Assembly (NCBI RefSeq): GCF_021513275.1
Contig: NZ_CP090978.1
Location: 6,319,001 to 6,383,000, forward strand
Length of the DNA: 64,000 nucleotides
DNA from: Paenibacillus hexagrammi
GTDB taxonomy: Bacteria; Bacillota; Bacilli; Paenibacillales; NBRC-103111
Reading direction: 5' to 3'
This document shows, in pieces, positions 10,703 to 17,502 of this stretch. The notes under the pieces were generated by a model. It worked only from the letters and a program-made list of their open reading frames with translations. It was not told the DNA's origin and made no database searches. A program made the position numbers and the translations under genes. The stretch's first letter is position 1. Each line of letters begins with the position of its first letter.

Positions 10703-11317
10703 ATGATGATGCAGAAGAAGAATACTCCGGACGCAAGGAATCGAATTTTACAAGCGGCTTTACATGTGTTTGCGCAAAAAAGCTTTGAAGGATCTCGTAT
10801 CGAGGAGATCGCTAAGGAAGCAGGAGTGCCCAAATCGCTGATTTATTACCATTTTAAAAGCAAGGAAGATATGTATCACGTTCTCACCAAGCAGTTTATT
10901 GAGGCGTATAAGGAACTGGTCCGTCCGGGGAGTGGTGAGACGCATCAAACCAAGGCAGCCCATATCTCGGAGAAGTCGGAGCTGCACAAGGACTTTGTCA
11001 TTCGCCATGCGGATATGATTCGAATCATCTTCCTGGATTCCTTGAAGAAGTCTTCCGAGAAGCCCATGATCTTCGAAGTGGTGGAAGCACTGGTTGAAAC
11101 AGAGGAAAGCTCGGAGAAGCTGGGAGATGAAGAGGGATATGACCGTCAGGAGCGTTTGGTTGCTGAATTTTTTACCAACATCATCCCCATTTATGCCTAT
11201 CTGTGCTTTTCAGAGGCTTGGACTCAGCATTTTCAGGTGCCGCGGAAGGCCTTGGATGAGATGTTTGCCAAGGTATTCGAAGAAACACATGGTGCGTACC
11301 ACAAGAATCACACGTAA
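10703..11317 (+). CDS. TetR-family regulator
   Basis: A 204-residue repressor-type protein. The N-terminal helix-turn-helix is classical: RILQAALHVFAQKSFEGSRIEEIAKEAGVPKSLIYYHFKSKEDMY. The C-terminal ligand domain is variable and shows no recognisable ligand signature. ATG 10703 or 10706 fits the AAGG ribosome binding site; a GTG at 10697 is also open. The same palindrome lies upstream of this gene and of the following esterase gene, so it probably represses both and is relieved by a small hydrophobic ligand or ester that the esterase degrades. That ligand role is inference; the operator pair is seen directly. Confidence 0.9.
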   Translation: MMMQKKNTPDARNRILQAALHVFAQKSFEGSRIEEIAKEAGVPKSLIYYHFKSKEDMYHVLTKQFIEAYKELVRPGSGETHQTKAAHISEKSELHKDFVIRHADMIRIIFLDSLKKSSEKPMIFEVVEALVETEESSEKLGDEEGYDRQERLVAEFFTNIIPIYAYLCFSEAWTQHFQVPRKALDEMFAKVFEETHGAYHKNHT

Positions 11318-11337
11318 AGTTAATGTAAACAATTAGG

Positions 11338-11351
11338 ACTGAATGTTCAGT
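11338..11351. promoter_or_regulatory. TetR operator in front of the esterase gene
   Basis: ACTGAATGTTCAGT, a perfect 14-base palindrome except at its centre, with the same half-sites as 10644-10657. It sits just upstream of the GAGGAGG of the esterase gene, so bound repressor would block transcription there. Confidence 0.75.
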
Positions 11352-11371
11352 CCGATGAGGAGGCGTGCAGG

Positions 11372-12283
11372 ATGACAGTCAGCAATCCCGCTATGATCCA
11401 AGCCATTAAGCTGCATATGAAAATGAATTTTCGCTTTTTGGAGCAGACGGTAGAGGAGATCAGGCAGGCTGAGCAGGCCTCTTTGCAGCATATTCAGCTG
11501 CTTCAAGGCACAAAGGTGAAGCCGGATCATCTAGGCGGTCTATATGCGGAATGGGTCACGGTAGAAGAAGTTCCGGCTGTAGACGATAGCGTGGTGATGT
11601 ATGTGCATGGCGGTTCTTTTATTACAGGTTCCTGTGAAACGCACCGAGATTTGGCCGCCCGCATATCGCAGGCTAGCGGTGTTCCCGTGCTTCTGTTCAA
11701 TTATCGACTTGCCCCGGAGCATCCTTACCCTGCAGCTAATGAAGATTGCCTTGCTGTGTACCGTGCGCTTTTGGATAGAGGTTACTCACCCGATCGGATT
11801 GTCATTGGCGGAGAGTCTATCGGGGGCTATTTAGCTCTGACGACCCTGCTAACGCTCCGTGAGAGCAGGGAAGTTCTGCCCGCAGCGTCCTTCTTGCTGT
11901 CTCCTCATACAGACTTCTTTGCCTATGACGGTGAGTCCTATCAGAGCAGAGCGGATGTGGATGGTACGGGTAGTATCGAGGTGTCCAGGAAGTGTGCGCA
12001 ATACTACTTTGGGACCGCTCAGATGAATCCATCAGTGCTTTCTCCACAGCGAAGCGATCTGAAGGGTCTCCCTCCTTTATTGATTCAGGTGGGGGATCAA
12101 GAGGTGCTTCTAAGCGATTCTCTAAGCTTGGCCGAACGCGCCACGGAAGCGGGTGTGTCAGTTGAACTGGAGGTGTGGGAGGAGATGTGGCACGTTTTTC
12201 AGCTGTTTGCCTCTATGGTGGAGGAGTCGGGGCAAGCCATCCGGCAGATTGGACGATTTGTACGCAGGATGATGATATCCTGA
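11372..12283 (+). CDS. HSL-family alpha/beta hydrolase (esterase/lipase)
   Basis: A 303-residue cytoplasmic hydrolase of the hormone-sensitive-lipase family. The HGGS oxyanion motif is at 79-82, then YRLAPEHPYPAA at 111-122 and the nucleophile Ser149 in GESIGG. Asp242 (QVGDQEVLL) and His274 (EEMWHVFQL) complete the triad. GAGGAGG eight bases before the ATG sets the start. It hydrolyses short acyl or aryl esters by family knowledge; the physiological substrate is not known. It shares an operator motif with the TetR gene 55 bases upstream, which suggests an inducible detoxification pair. Confidence 0.9.
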   Translation: MTVSNPAMIQAIKLHMKMNFRFLEQTVEEIRQAEQASLQHIQLLQGTKVKPDHLGGLYAEWVTVEEVPAVDDSVVMYVHGGSFITGSCETHRDLAARISQASGVPVLLFNYRLAPEHPYPAANEDCLAVYRALLDRGYSPDRIVIGGESIGGYLALTTLLTLRESREVLPAASFLLSPHTDFFAYDGESYQSRADVDGTGSIEVSRKCAQYYFGTAQMNPSVLSPQRSDLKGLPPLLIQVGDQEVLLSDSLSLAERATEAGVSVELEVWEEMWHVFQLFASMVEESGQAIRQIGRFVRRMMIS

Positions 12284-12390
12284 GCCGGCACAGGCCTGAA
12301 GGAGAGAAGGGCACAGCGCTTTATTGTCGAGAAGCTCGTATTGAGGTAGAATGCGAGTAACCGTATTTCTAGAAAAGGGAGCTAGTCATC

Positions 12391-12999
12391 ATGCCCAGGA
12401 CACTCGATGAGAATAAAGAAGCGCTGATTATTCAGTCCGCCAAGCAATTGTTCGGCAGGTTTGGCTATAAGAAAACGACGATAGAGGATATTGCGCAGGC
12501 GGCAGGGATTGCCAAAGGAACCGTCTATATTTATTTTTCGAACAAAAAGCGGCTGCTCGTGCGGATCGGCATGCAGACCCTGCTGGAATCACATGAGCAG
12601 TTGCAGCGGGAGCTGGCTCACAGCGATGACGTAGCTTGGAAAATCCGGCAAATCATCCGGGGCAGAGTATTAGCTATGCATCATTTTACCGAGCAATTTC
12701 CCGATGCTGTGGAGATGATCCCGCATTTGGAGCAGGGGGAGCTGCTTCAGGACGGCGGGGAGCAGTTATTTGGCATCGAAATCAGCATGCTGCAGCAGGC
12801 TTTGACGCAAGGTGTAGAGAAAGGAATTTTCGAAGTTCCTAATATTCCTGCACTCATTGATCATATTTGCTTTATGACTCATGCCTTTGAACCTCCCTAC
12901 AAGCGAGTAAGCTCTTTCGAAGAGCTGCTACGGCATGTCGACCTGTATACAGATACGCTGTTAGCTTCAATCAGCAAGGGCTCGGAGAAAAGCTGCTGA
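12391..12999 (+). CDS. TetR-family regulator
   Basis: 202 residues with a typical N-terminal HTH (QLFGRFGYKKTTIEDIAQAAGIAKGTVYIYFSNKKRLL) and a helical ligand domain. GGGAG nine bases before the ATG. It has no ACTGAA palindrome of its own and is unrelated in its C-terminal half to the TetR at 10703. The next gene, an MDR oxidoreductase, has an inverted repeat between its promoter and start (13101-13136) that could be this protein's operator. That is inference from position only. Confidence 0.88.
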   Translation: MPRTLDENKEALIIQSAKQLFGRFGYKKTTIEDIAQAAGIAKGTVYIYFSNKKRLLVRIGMQTLLESHEQLQRELAHSDDVAWKIRQIIRGRVLAMHHFTEQFPDAVEMIPHLEQGELLQDGGEQLFGIEISMLQQALTQGVEKGIFEVPNIPALIDHICFMTHAFEPPYKRVSSFEELLRHVDLYTDTLLASISKGSEKSC

Positions 13000-13040
13000 A
13001 GTGCAACACGAACCTTTATATCTGTAAAACTGATAACATC

Positions 13041-13068
13041 AACATCGTTCTAAGAACGGTGTTTTTTT
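13041..13068 (+). terminator. Terminator after the second TetR gene
   Basis: AACATCGTTC / GAACGGTGTT hairpin with a tri-base loop followed by T7. Confidence 0.85.
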
Positions 13069-13069
13069 G

Positions 13070-13098
13070 TTGACAAATGCAGAAAATAGTTTTACTTT
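13070..13098 (+). promoter_or_regulatory. Promoter of the MDR dehydrogenase gene
   Basis: Consensus TTGACA (13070-13075), 17-base spacer, TACTTT (13093-13098). Confidence 0.6.
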
Positions 13099-13100
13099 AT

Positions 13101-13136
13101 AAATGAATATTAAACGTAATTGGTCATTATTCATTT
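13101..13136. promoter_or_regulatory. Inverted repeat downstream of the MDR promoter, candidate operator
   Basis: AAATGAATA (13101-13109) and TATTCATTT (13128-13136) are perfect complements, 18 bases apart. They start right after the -10 box and end before the ribosome binding site, an ideal roadblock position. No T-run follows, so it is not a terminator. Confidence 0.5.
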
Positions 13137-13154
13137 TAAAGAGGGGTGTAATTA

Positions 13155-14201
13155 ATGAAGTCCACGTACACGGCAATTGAGGTTCACCAATTCGGGGCAC
13201 CAGGTGTTATGAAGGCCGTTCAGAAGCCATTTAGACCGCTCAAGCATGGGGAAGCGCTGGTGAGAGTAAGTGTGGCAGGTGTATCCAATGCAGATGTGAT
13301 GATGCGGCAGGGCGTGTATTTGCAAGGACCGAAGCCTCCATTTGTGCCGGGCTATGACATGGTAGGGGTCGTAGAAGAGGTGGATCCTGCCGTCAAGCAC
13401 ATTCAAGTAGGCGATCGTGTCGCGGCTTTGACAATTATCGGGAGCTTCGCCGAGTACGTGTATGTTGATGCGGGTGAACTGCATCGGGTTCCTGAGCAGG
13501 CTGACGCTGCTGAGGTGGTTGCCTTGGTTTTGAATTACGTGACAGCCTATCAAATGCTGCTGCATGCTGCAGCTGCGAAGAGAGGGGAGACTGTGCTTGT
13601 GTACGGTGCCGGTGGAGGTGTAGGCACAGCGCTTCTCGAACTGGGAAAGATACATGGCATTCACATGGTAGGCACGGCATCACCCGGGAAGCATGACCTA
13701 ATTACGAGCTATGGCGCTAAGGCAATAGACCACTCACAGCCGATGGATGGGCTCCAACGGGATCTGAGAGCAGCGGCTCCAGGCGGGTACGATGTGATAT
13801 TGGAAGCAACGGGCGGACCTCAATTCCGGCGCTCGCTGGGGCTGCTGAAGAAGGGGGGGAGATTGGTGCTTTATGGAGTAACACACAGAGTGAACAGCAA
13901 GGGAGTTCGGAGTATCTGGAAAGACATCCATATGTATGCCAACATCGTACCTGTGATGGCCCTCAGCAGACTGTACGGGAAACAGGCGCTTATCTACTCA
14001 ATCACATCTTGGAAAAAGAAGGACCCACAGCGATTCGCGAATGATCTGCAGGCTCTGTTCAGCCTCCTTACCGAGAAGCACATTCAACCGGTCATCGCGG
14101 GGCGCTTGCCGCTGACAGAAGCTCAGCAGGCGCATGAACGGCTGGAGCGGCGCGGGGTAAAAGGCAAACTTGTTCTGCTGCCAGGGCAGGAAGGTCGTTG
14201 A
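13155..14201 (+). CDS. Zinc-independent medium-chain dehydrogenase/quinone oxidoreductase family protein
   Basis: 348 residues of the MDR superfamily. The GroES-like N-terminal half includes VPGYDMVGVVEEVDPAV; the Rossmann half has the nucleotide motif YGAGGGVG (150-157). The zinc-binding Cys/His pattern of alcohol dehydrogenases is absent, so it belongs with the NADPH:quinone oxidoreductase-like enzymes that reduce quinones or activated alkenes. GAGGGGTG upstream of the ATG is a good binding site. Its own consensus promoter, a possible operator and an upstream TetR gene suggest induction by a reactive compound (inference). The substrate cannot be named. Confidence 0.88.
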   Translation: MKSTYTAIEVHQFGAPGVMKAVQKPFRPLKHGEALVRVSVAGVSNADVMMRQGVYLQGPKPPFVPGYDMVGVVEEVDPAVKHIQVGDRVAALTIIGSFAEYVYVDAGELHRVPEQADAAEVVALVLNYVTAYQMLLHAAAAKRGETVLVYGAGGGVGTALLELGKIHGIHMVGTASPGKHDLITSYGAKAIDHSQPMDGLQRDLRAAAPGGYDVILEATGGPQFRRSLGLLKKGGRLVLYGVTHRVNSKGVRSIWKDIHMYANIVPVMALSRLYGKQALIYSITSWKKKDPQRFANDLQALFSLLTEKHIQPVIAGRLPLTEAQQAHERLERRGVKGKLVLLPGQEGR

Positions 14202-14281
14202 ATAAGCATCCGTAATTGGTCTAATCCAATTGCGGACGGAAAGTAGTGGAAAAATATTCGACGAAATTCGACTCTTTCATA

Positions 14282-14310
14282 TTGACTTGTTCACAGAATG
14301 TTCATATAAT
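14282..14310 (+). promoter_or_regulatory. Consensus promoter of the c-di-GMP riboswitch transcript
   Basis: TTGACT (14282-14287), exact 17-base spacer, perfect TATAAT (14305-14310), 25-30 bases upstream of the aptamer. Confidence 0.8.
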
Positions 14311-14335
14311 AGGTTTAAAGAACTACATCATCTGC

Positions 14336-14418
14336 TTTACGGCAAACTTAATCGAAAGATAAGGGCGCAAAGCTATGGGTCTAAGGTCCTTGTAAGGGCT
14401 AGGATAGCCGGTTGCCAA
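14336..14418 (+). ncRNA. Cyclic-di-GMP-I (GEMM) riboswitch
   Basis: All conserved GEMM-I elements occur in order: GGCAAAC (14341), a P2 stem closed by a GAAA tetraloop, GGGCGCAAAGC in the ligand pocket, GGGTCTAAGG, a P3 arm with TAGGATAGCCGG, and the closing TTGCC that pairs with GGCAA. No terminator stem lies between the aptamer and the AGGAGG of the next ORF, so control may be translational; the direction of switching is not evident. The downstream gene encodes only 31 residues. Confidence 0.9.
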
Positions 14419-14454
14419 CCCACCATTCATGTAACATCTAGGAGGAGACTTATT

Positions 14455-14550
14455 ATGGTGAATTTGAAAGCAGTTATGAAAGGGTTCGTATATGGATTGT
14501 TGGCTGTGGGTATGGTTCCTTACATATTTGCCAAGACGCTCATCCAGTAG
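14455..14550 (+). CDS. 31-residue membrane protein under c-di-GMP riboswitch control
   Basis: A short gene starting MVNLKAVMKGFVYG, with one hydrophobic helix (about residues 10-26: GFVYGLLAVGMVPYIF) and a short charged N-terminus with three lysines. It is preceded by a very strong AGGAGGAG eight bases upstream of the ATG and followed by a strong terminator. The unit is therefore complete: consensus promoter, c-di-GMP aptamer, a single small ORF, terminator. I do not recognise the family. A single-pass peptide switched by c-di-GMP could act on a membrane complex in motility, biofilm or sporulation; that is inference. Confidence 0.8.
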   Translation: MVNLKAVMKGFVYGLLAVGMVPYIFAKTLIQ

Positions 14551-14568
14551 AAGAAGCGTAAACAAATC

Positions 14569-14613
14569 AAAAGCAAGCAGCCCGGCCGCAGCTCGGGGAT
14601 GCTTGCTTTTTTT
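14569..14613 (+). terminator. Terminator of the riboswitch-small protein unit
   Basis: AAGCAAGCA pairs with TGCTTGCTT around a GC-rich loop, followed by a T-run. Confidence 0.9.
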
Positions 14614-14662
14614 CATTAGTATAAGGCTAGACCGGATTATGAGGATTTCATTCGGGGCTTGA

Positions 14663-15037
14663 TTACCACCAAAGGAAGGGAAGGACAGCTAAAGCTGTCA
14701 ACCAAAATAACGGCCAAATCCCCCACCAGCCAAGTCCCCATCCATAGTTACCATATCCCCAGCCTAGGCCGTATGGATATCCCCAAGCCTTCGTGCGAGC
14801 CTTCTCCTGATTGATTTTCAGGTTTTTCTTGCGGGCTTGAGCCTGCAGGTTATTTTTCAAGGCAAGGACAGAGGCTTCCGGTACATTCTCGATAGGGCGG
14901 AGCACCAGGTTACCATCATGAACACGGTCAACAATCCCATAGACAACATCCCCGCCGGGCAGCATGGCAGCGATAGGTCTTCCGATATGCGGCATTACAT
15001 GTTCGGCTGCTACAGGATACTGAGCTAATAGCTGCAT
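14663..15037 (-). CDS. Hypothetical protein with Gly/Trp/Tyr-rich C-terminus
   Basis: 124 residues from ATG 15037, chosen because GAGGAGG lies six bases upstream (ATG 15052 is too early). The N-terminal 55 residues form a compact, probably beta-rich domain (HIGRPIAAMLPGGDVVYGIVDRV, NLVLRPIE). A charged helix rich in Lys, Gln and Asn follows. The C-terminus is WGYGNYGWGLGWWGIWPLFW plus a hydrophobic stretch that could insert in a membrane. The first domain resembles small spore- or envelope-associated Bacillales proteins, but I cannot name it. It lies downstream of kimA on the same strand. Confidence 0.75.
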   Translation of the reverse strand: MQLLAQYPVAAEHVMPHIGRPIAAMLPGGDVVYGIVDRVHDGNLVLRPIENVPEASVLALKNNLQAQARKKNLKINQEKARTKAWGYPYGLGWGYGNYGWGLGWWGIWPLFWLTALAVLPFLWW

Positions 15038-15151
15038 AGGATTCCTCCTCAAGTTTATATTCCCTATAGAATATGTCCCAAGGAGATTGTTGACTAGATA
15101 ACTACCTACTTATAAATAAAAGTACAAGTTAAGATTGGTGGGCAGAGCCTA

Positions 15152-16969
15152 CTACCGATTAAGGTGATAAGGAACGGTTGCGATCACAATATCTTTTTGG
15201 TTGTACAGATAAGCGCGAATCAGCAGACTAGTTTGGTTATGCAGCAGATTTTGCCACCAGTGTTTCGTAATGAATTGCGGGATCAAGATGGTGATATGAT
15301 CCGTCTCCGCCGTTTTCCACTCTACTGTATCGATGAACTTCATAAGAGGCCGCATGACGCTGCGGTAGCGGGAGCGCAAAATAATCAGTCTGACACCGGG
15401 ATTCCACTCCTCCCACTTCTCCTCCATCTTGCGGATTTCTTCCTCATCAAAGGCAACGAACACCGCCACGACGTTATCGGTAAGCGATTTGGCATAACTG
15501 ATGGAATGAAGCACGACCCGAGTGATGCCTGCTACTGGGATGACAATGGTGCTGCCCTTGATTTCGGGTTTATCCGATTCCAGGTTAATCCTAAGTTCGT
15601 CCGCAATGTTCATATAATGGCGATGAATACGGAAGAACAGGAAGATCACGAGCGGCAGGAAAATGAACACCATCCAGATCTGGCTGAACTTGGTGAAAAT
15701 GAAGATGAGTGTAATCGTCAGCGTTGTGATCATGCCGATCGTATTAATTAACAGCTTGATGATCCAGCCTTCCGGCTTCAACCGGATCCAGCGAACCATC
15801 ATGCCGAATTGGGATAAGGTAAAAGGGATGAAAACACCTACTGCGTATAGCGGAATGAGATTCTCCGTATCCCCATGGAACACGATGACGAGCAGGGCTG
15901 ATAACACACCTAAGATAATGATACCATTGGAAAATCCCAAACGGTCGCCCCGTACCTTGAACATATGCGGCATGAATTTATCTTTTGCCAGCATGAAGGC
16001 AAGGAGAGGAAAAGCAGCATACGCCGTATTCGCAGCTAGGAAGAGAATCAAGGCAGTCACGCCTTGGATCAAATAATACAGCACGCCGCGGCCGAATGTC
16101 GCCTCCGCAATTTTGGAGACTACGGTTTCCTCCGGTGTAGGGGAGATGCCGTACCAATAGGCCAGCAAGCTAATACCGATAAACATGCTGCCCAGAATCA
16201 TGCCCATGGCCACCAGCGTCTTGGCCGCGTTCTTCTCAGCAGGCTGTTTGAAGTTGGGAATTGCATTCGAGACGGCTTCGACACCTGTTAATGCGGAGCA
16301 GCCCGAGCTGAAGGCCTTGAGCAGCAGGAACAGGCTCACGTTGCTTACGGCCGTACCTAGCTCAGGTACCTCTGCGTGGATGCCGCCCATCACATATTTG
16401 ATTAAACCCGCGATGATGAGAACGAAGATGGCCGCGACAAACAGATATACCGGCAGAGCCAGAATGGAGGCCGATTCCGTGATGCCTCGCAGGTTCATGA
16501 TGGTTAGAAACAAAATCATAATGAGCGACACGAGGACGCGATGATCGTGCAAGGATGGAAATGCTGACGTAATCGCGTCTGTCCCCGCGGACGAGCTAAC
16601 TGCGACGGTCAATATATAATCCACGAGCAGGGAGCCTCCGGCAATCAGGCCGGTGCCCACGCCTAGATTATCTTTGGCGACAAGATAGGCGCCTCCCCCC
16701 GAGGGATACGAGTAGATGGTCTGGCGATAGGAAAGAATGAGAATCGTCAAGAGTCCGAGGACGGCTATGGAAATGGGGATGGAGTACCATACCGCTGCGA
16801 ATCCAAGCGTGACGAGCACGATGAGAATTTGCTCCGTTCCGTAAGCGACGGATGACAAGGCATCCGATGACAGGACAGCCAGCGCTTTCATCTTGGAAAG
16901 CTTCTCTTCCTCAAGTTCTCCCGATTTCATCGGTTTACCGATCACAACACGTTTTAGTTTGTTTCCCAT
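15152..16969 (-). CDS. kimA: KimA-type high-affinity potassium importer (APC superfamily)
   Basis: 605 residues, as in B. subtilis KimA (607). The N-terminal segment MKALAVLSSDALSSVAYGTEQ and SYPSGGGAYLVAKDNLG are typical of this APC branch. Twelve membrane helices are followed by a cytoplasmic universal-stress-like domain (GSTIVIPVAGITRVVLHSI... VAVFVAFDEEEI). Family knowledge: proton-coupled K+ uptake, inhibited by c-di-AMP at the protein level and switched off by a c-di-AMP riboswitch. That riboswitch is present here, upstream at 17082-17250 with a terminator at 17049-17081. AAGGTGGGG precedes the ATG. Alternative reading: a general amino acid permease. The riboswitch argues for KimA. Confidence 0.9.
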   Translation of the reverse strand: MGNKLKRVVIGKPMKSGELEEEKLSKMKALAVLSSDALSSVAYGTEQILIVLVTLGFAAVWYSIPISIAVLGLLTILILSYRQTIYSYPSGGGAYLVAKDNLGVGTGLIAGGSLLVDYILTVAVSSSAGTDAITSAFPSLHDHRVLVSLIMILFLTIMNLRGITESASILALPVYLFVAAIFVLIIAGLIKYVMGGIHAEVPELGTAVSNVSLFLLLKAFSSGCSALTGVEAVSNAIPNFKQPAEKNAAKTLVAMGMILGSMFIGISLLAYWYGISPTPEETVVSKIAEATFGRGVLYYLIQGVTALILFLAANTAYAAFPLLAFMLAKDKFMPHMFKVRGDRLGFSNGIIILGVLSALLVIVFHGDTENLIPLYAVGVFIPFTLSQFGMMVRWIRLKPEGWIIKLLINTIGMITTLTITLIFIFTKFSQIWMVFIFLPLVIFLFFRIHRHYMNIADELRINLESDKPEIKGSTIVIPVAGITRVVLHSISYAKSLTDNVVAVFVAFDEEEIRKMEEKWEEWNPGVRLIILRSRYRSVMRPLMKFIDTVEWKTAETDHITILIPQFITKHWWQNLLHNQTSLLIRAYLYNQKDIVIATVPYHLNR

Positions 16970-17048
16970 CAGGTAACCCCCACCTTAACTTTCCGTTAGT
17001 TTGCCCAAGTTGAATAAATTCCATATTTGCCAGGCCGGTTTTGGACAG

Positions 17049-17081
17049 CAAAAAACCACAGGGTGTGAGCCCTGCGGTTTC
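17049..17081 (-). terminator. Expression-platform terminator of the kimA riboswitch
   Basis: Read on the minus strand, AAACCGCAGGG pairs with CCCTGTGGTTT, followed by TTTTTT. It lies between the aptamer and kimA, so ligand binding is expected to stop transcription. Confidence 0.85.
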
Positions 17082-17250
17082 GTAAATATCAGCATGGATT
17101 CATCCCTCTCCCATCTTCCGCTTACGAGGTTAGCTGTCGGATTCGGGCAATGAGAGCAGCCCTACGTTCCCGGCGTGGCCGGTACGATTCACCCCTAAGG
17201 CGTGAAAGCCTTGTTGGTTCCCCCGATTTTCTTAACGAAAACTCAGCGAT
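17082..17250 (-). ncRNA. Cyclic-di-AMP (ydaO/yuaA) riboswitch upstream of kimA
   Basis: On the minus strand the conserved ydaO elements occur in order: GCTGAG near 17245, GGGGGAACC, GGGGTGAATC, AGGGCTGCTCTCATTGCCC, GAATCCGACAGCTAACCTC, GTAAGC and GAGAGGGATGAATCC. The GACAGCTAACCTCGTAAGC block is the hallmark of the class. It shares most of this core with the second copy at 32370. High c-di-AMP, a sign of K+ sufficiency, should favour the following terminator and reduce kimA. Confidence 0.93.
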
Positions 17251-17290
17251 AAAAGGAATTATTCAATTGTTCGTTTTAGCTACGTTTTGA

Positions 17291-17319
17291 ATATTACGCT
17301 CGATATCTTGTTTAGTAAA
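17291..17319 (-). promoter_or_regulatory. Promoter of the kimA riboswitch transcript
   Basis: On the minus strand TTTACT (17319-17314), 17-base spacer, TAATAT (17296-17291), about 40 bases before the aptamer. Confidence 0.55.
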
Positions 17320-17440
17320 GGTGGGTTGCAGCCACAAAATGCTCGGCAGTACTGCACTTATGAACAGGAATGCGCTTACATGTGTATCAATCTTACGCTA
17401 TCTCCCGAAATGTAGTTGTAGCACCGGATTTCATGAAAAT

Positions 17441-17493
17441 TGAAAAAAGAAAGGCTCAGTCAGCAGCGAAGAGCCGGTACTGACCAAGCCTTA
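17441..17493 (-). terminator. Terminator of the GH30 gene
   Basis: On the minus strand AAGGCTTGGTCAGT pairs with GACTGAGCCTT, followed by TTCTTTTTTC, ten bases after the stop at 17503. Confidence 0.8.
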
Positions 17494-17502
17494 CAAGAAT
17501 CG

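Noticed and set aside
17263..17400. Hydrophobic minus-strand frame (SAFLFISAVLPSILWLQPTFTKQ...) upstream of kimA
   Set aside because: It has no start codon or binding site, and the kimA promoter lies inside it. It may be a remnant, but the frame alone does not support a gene.
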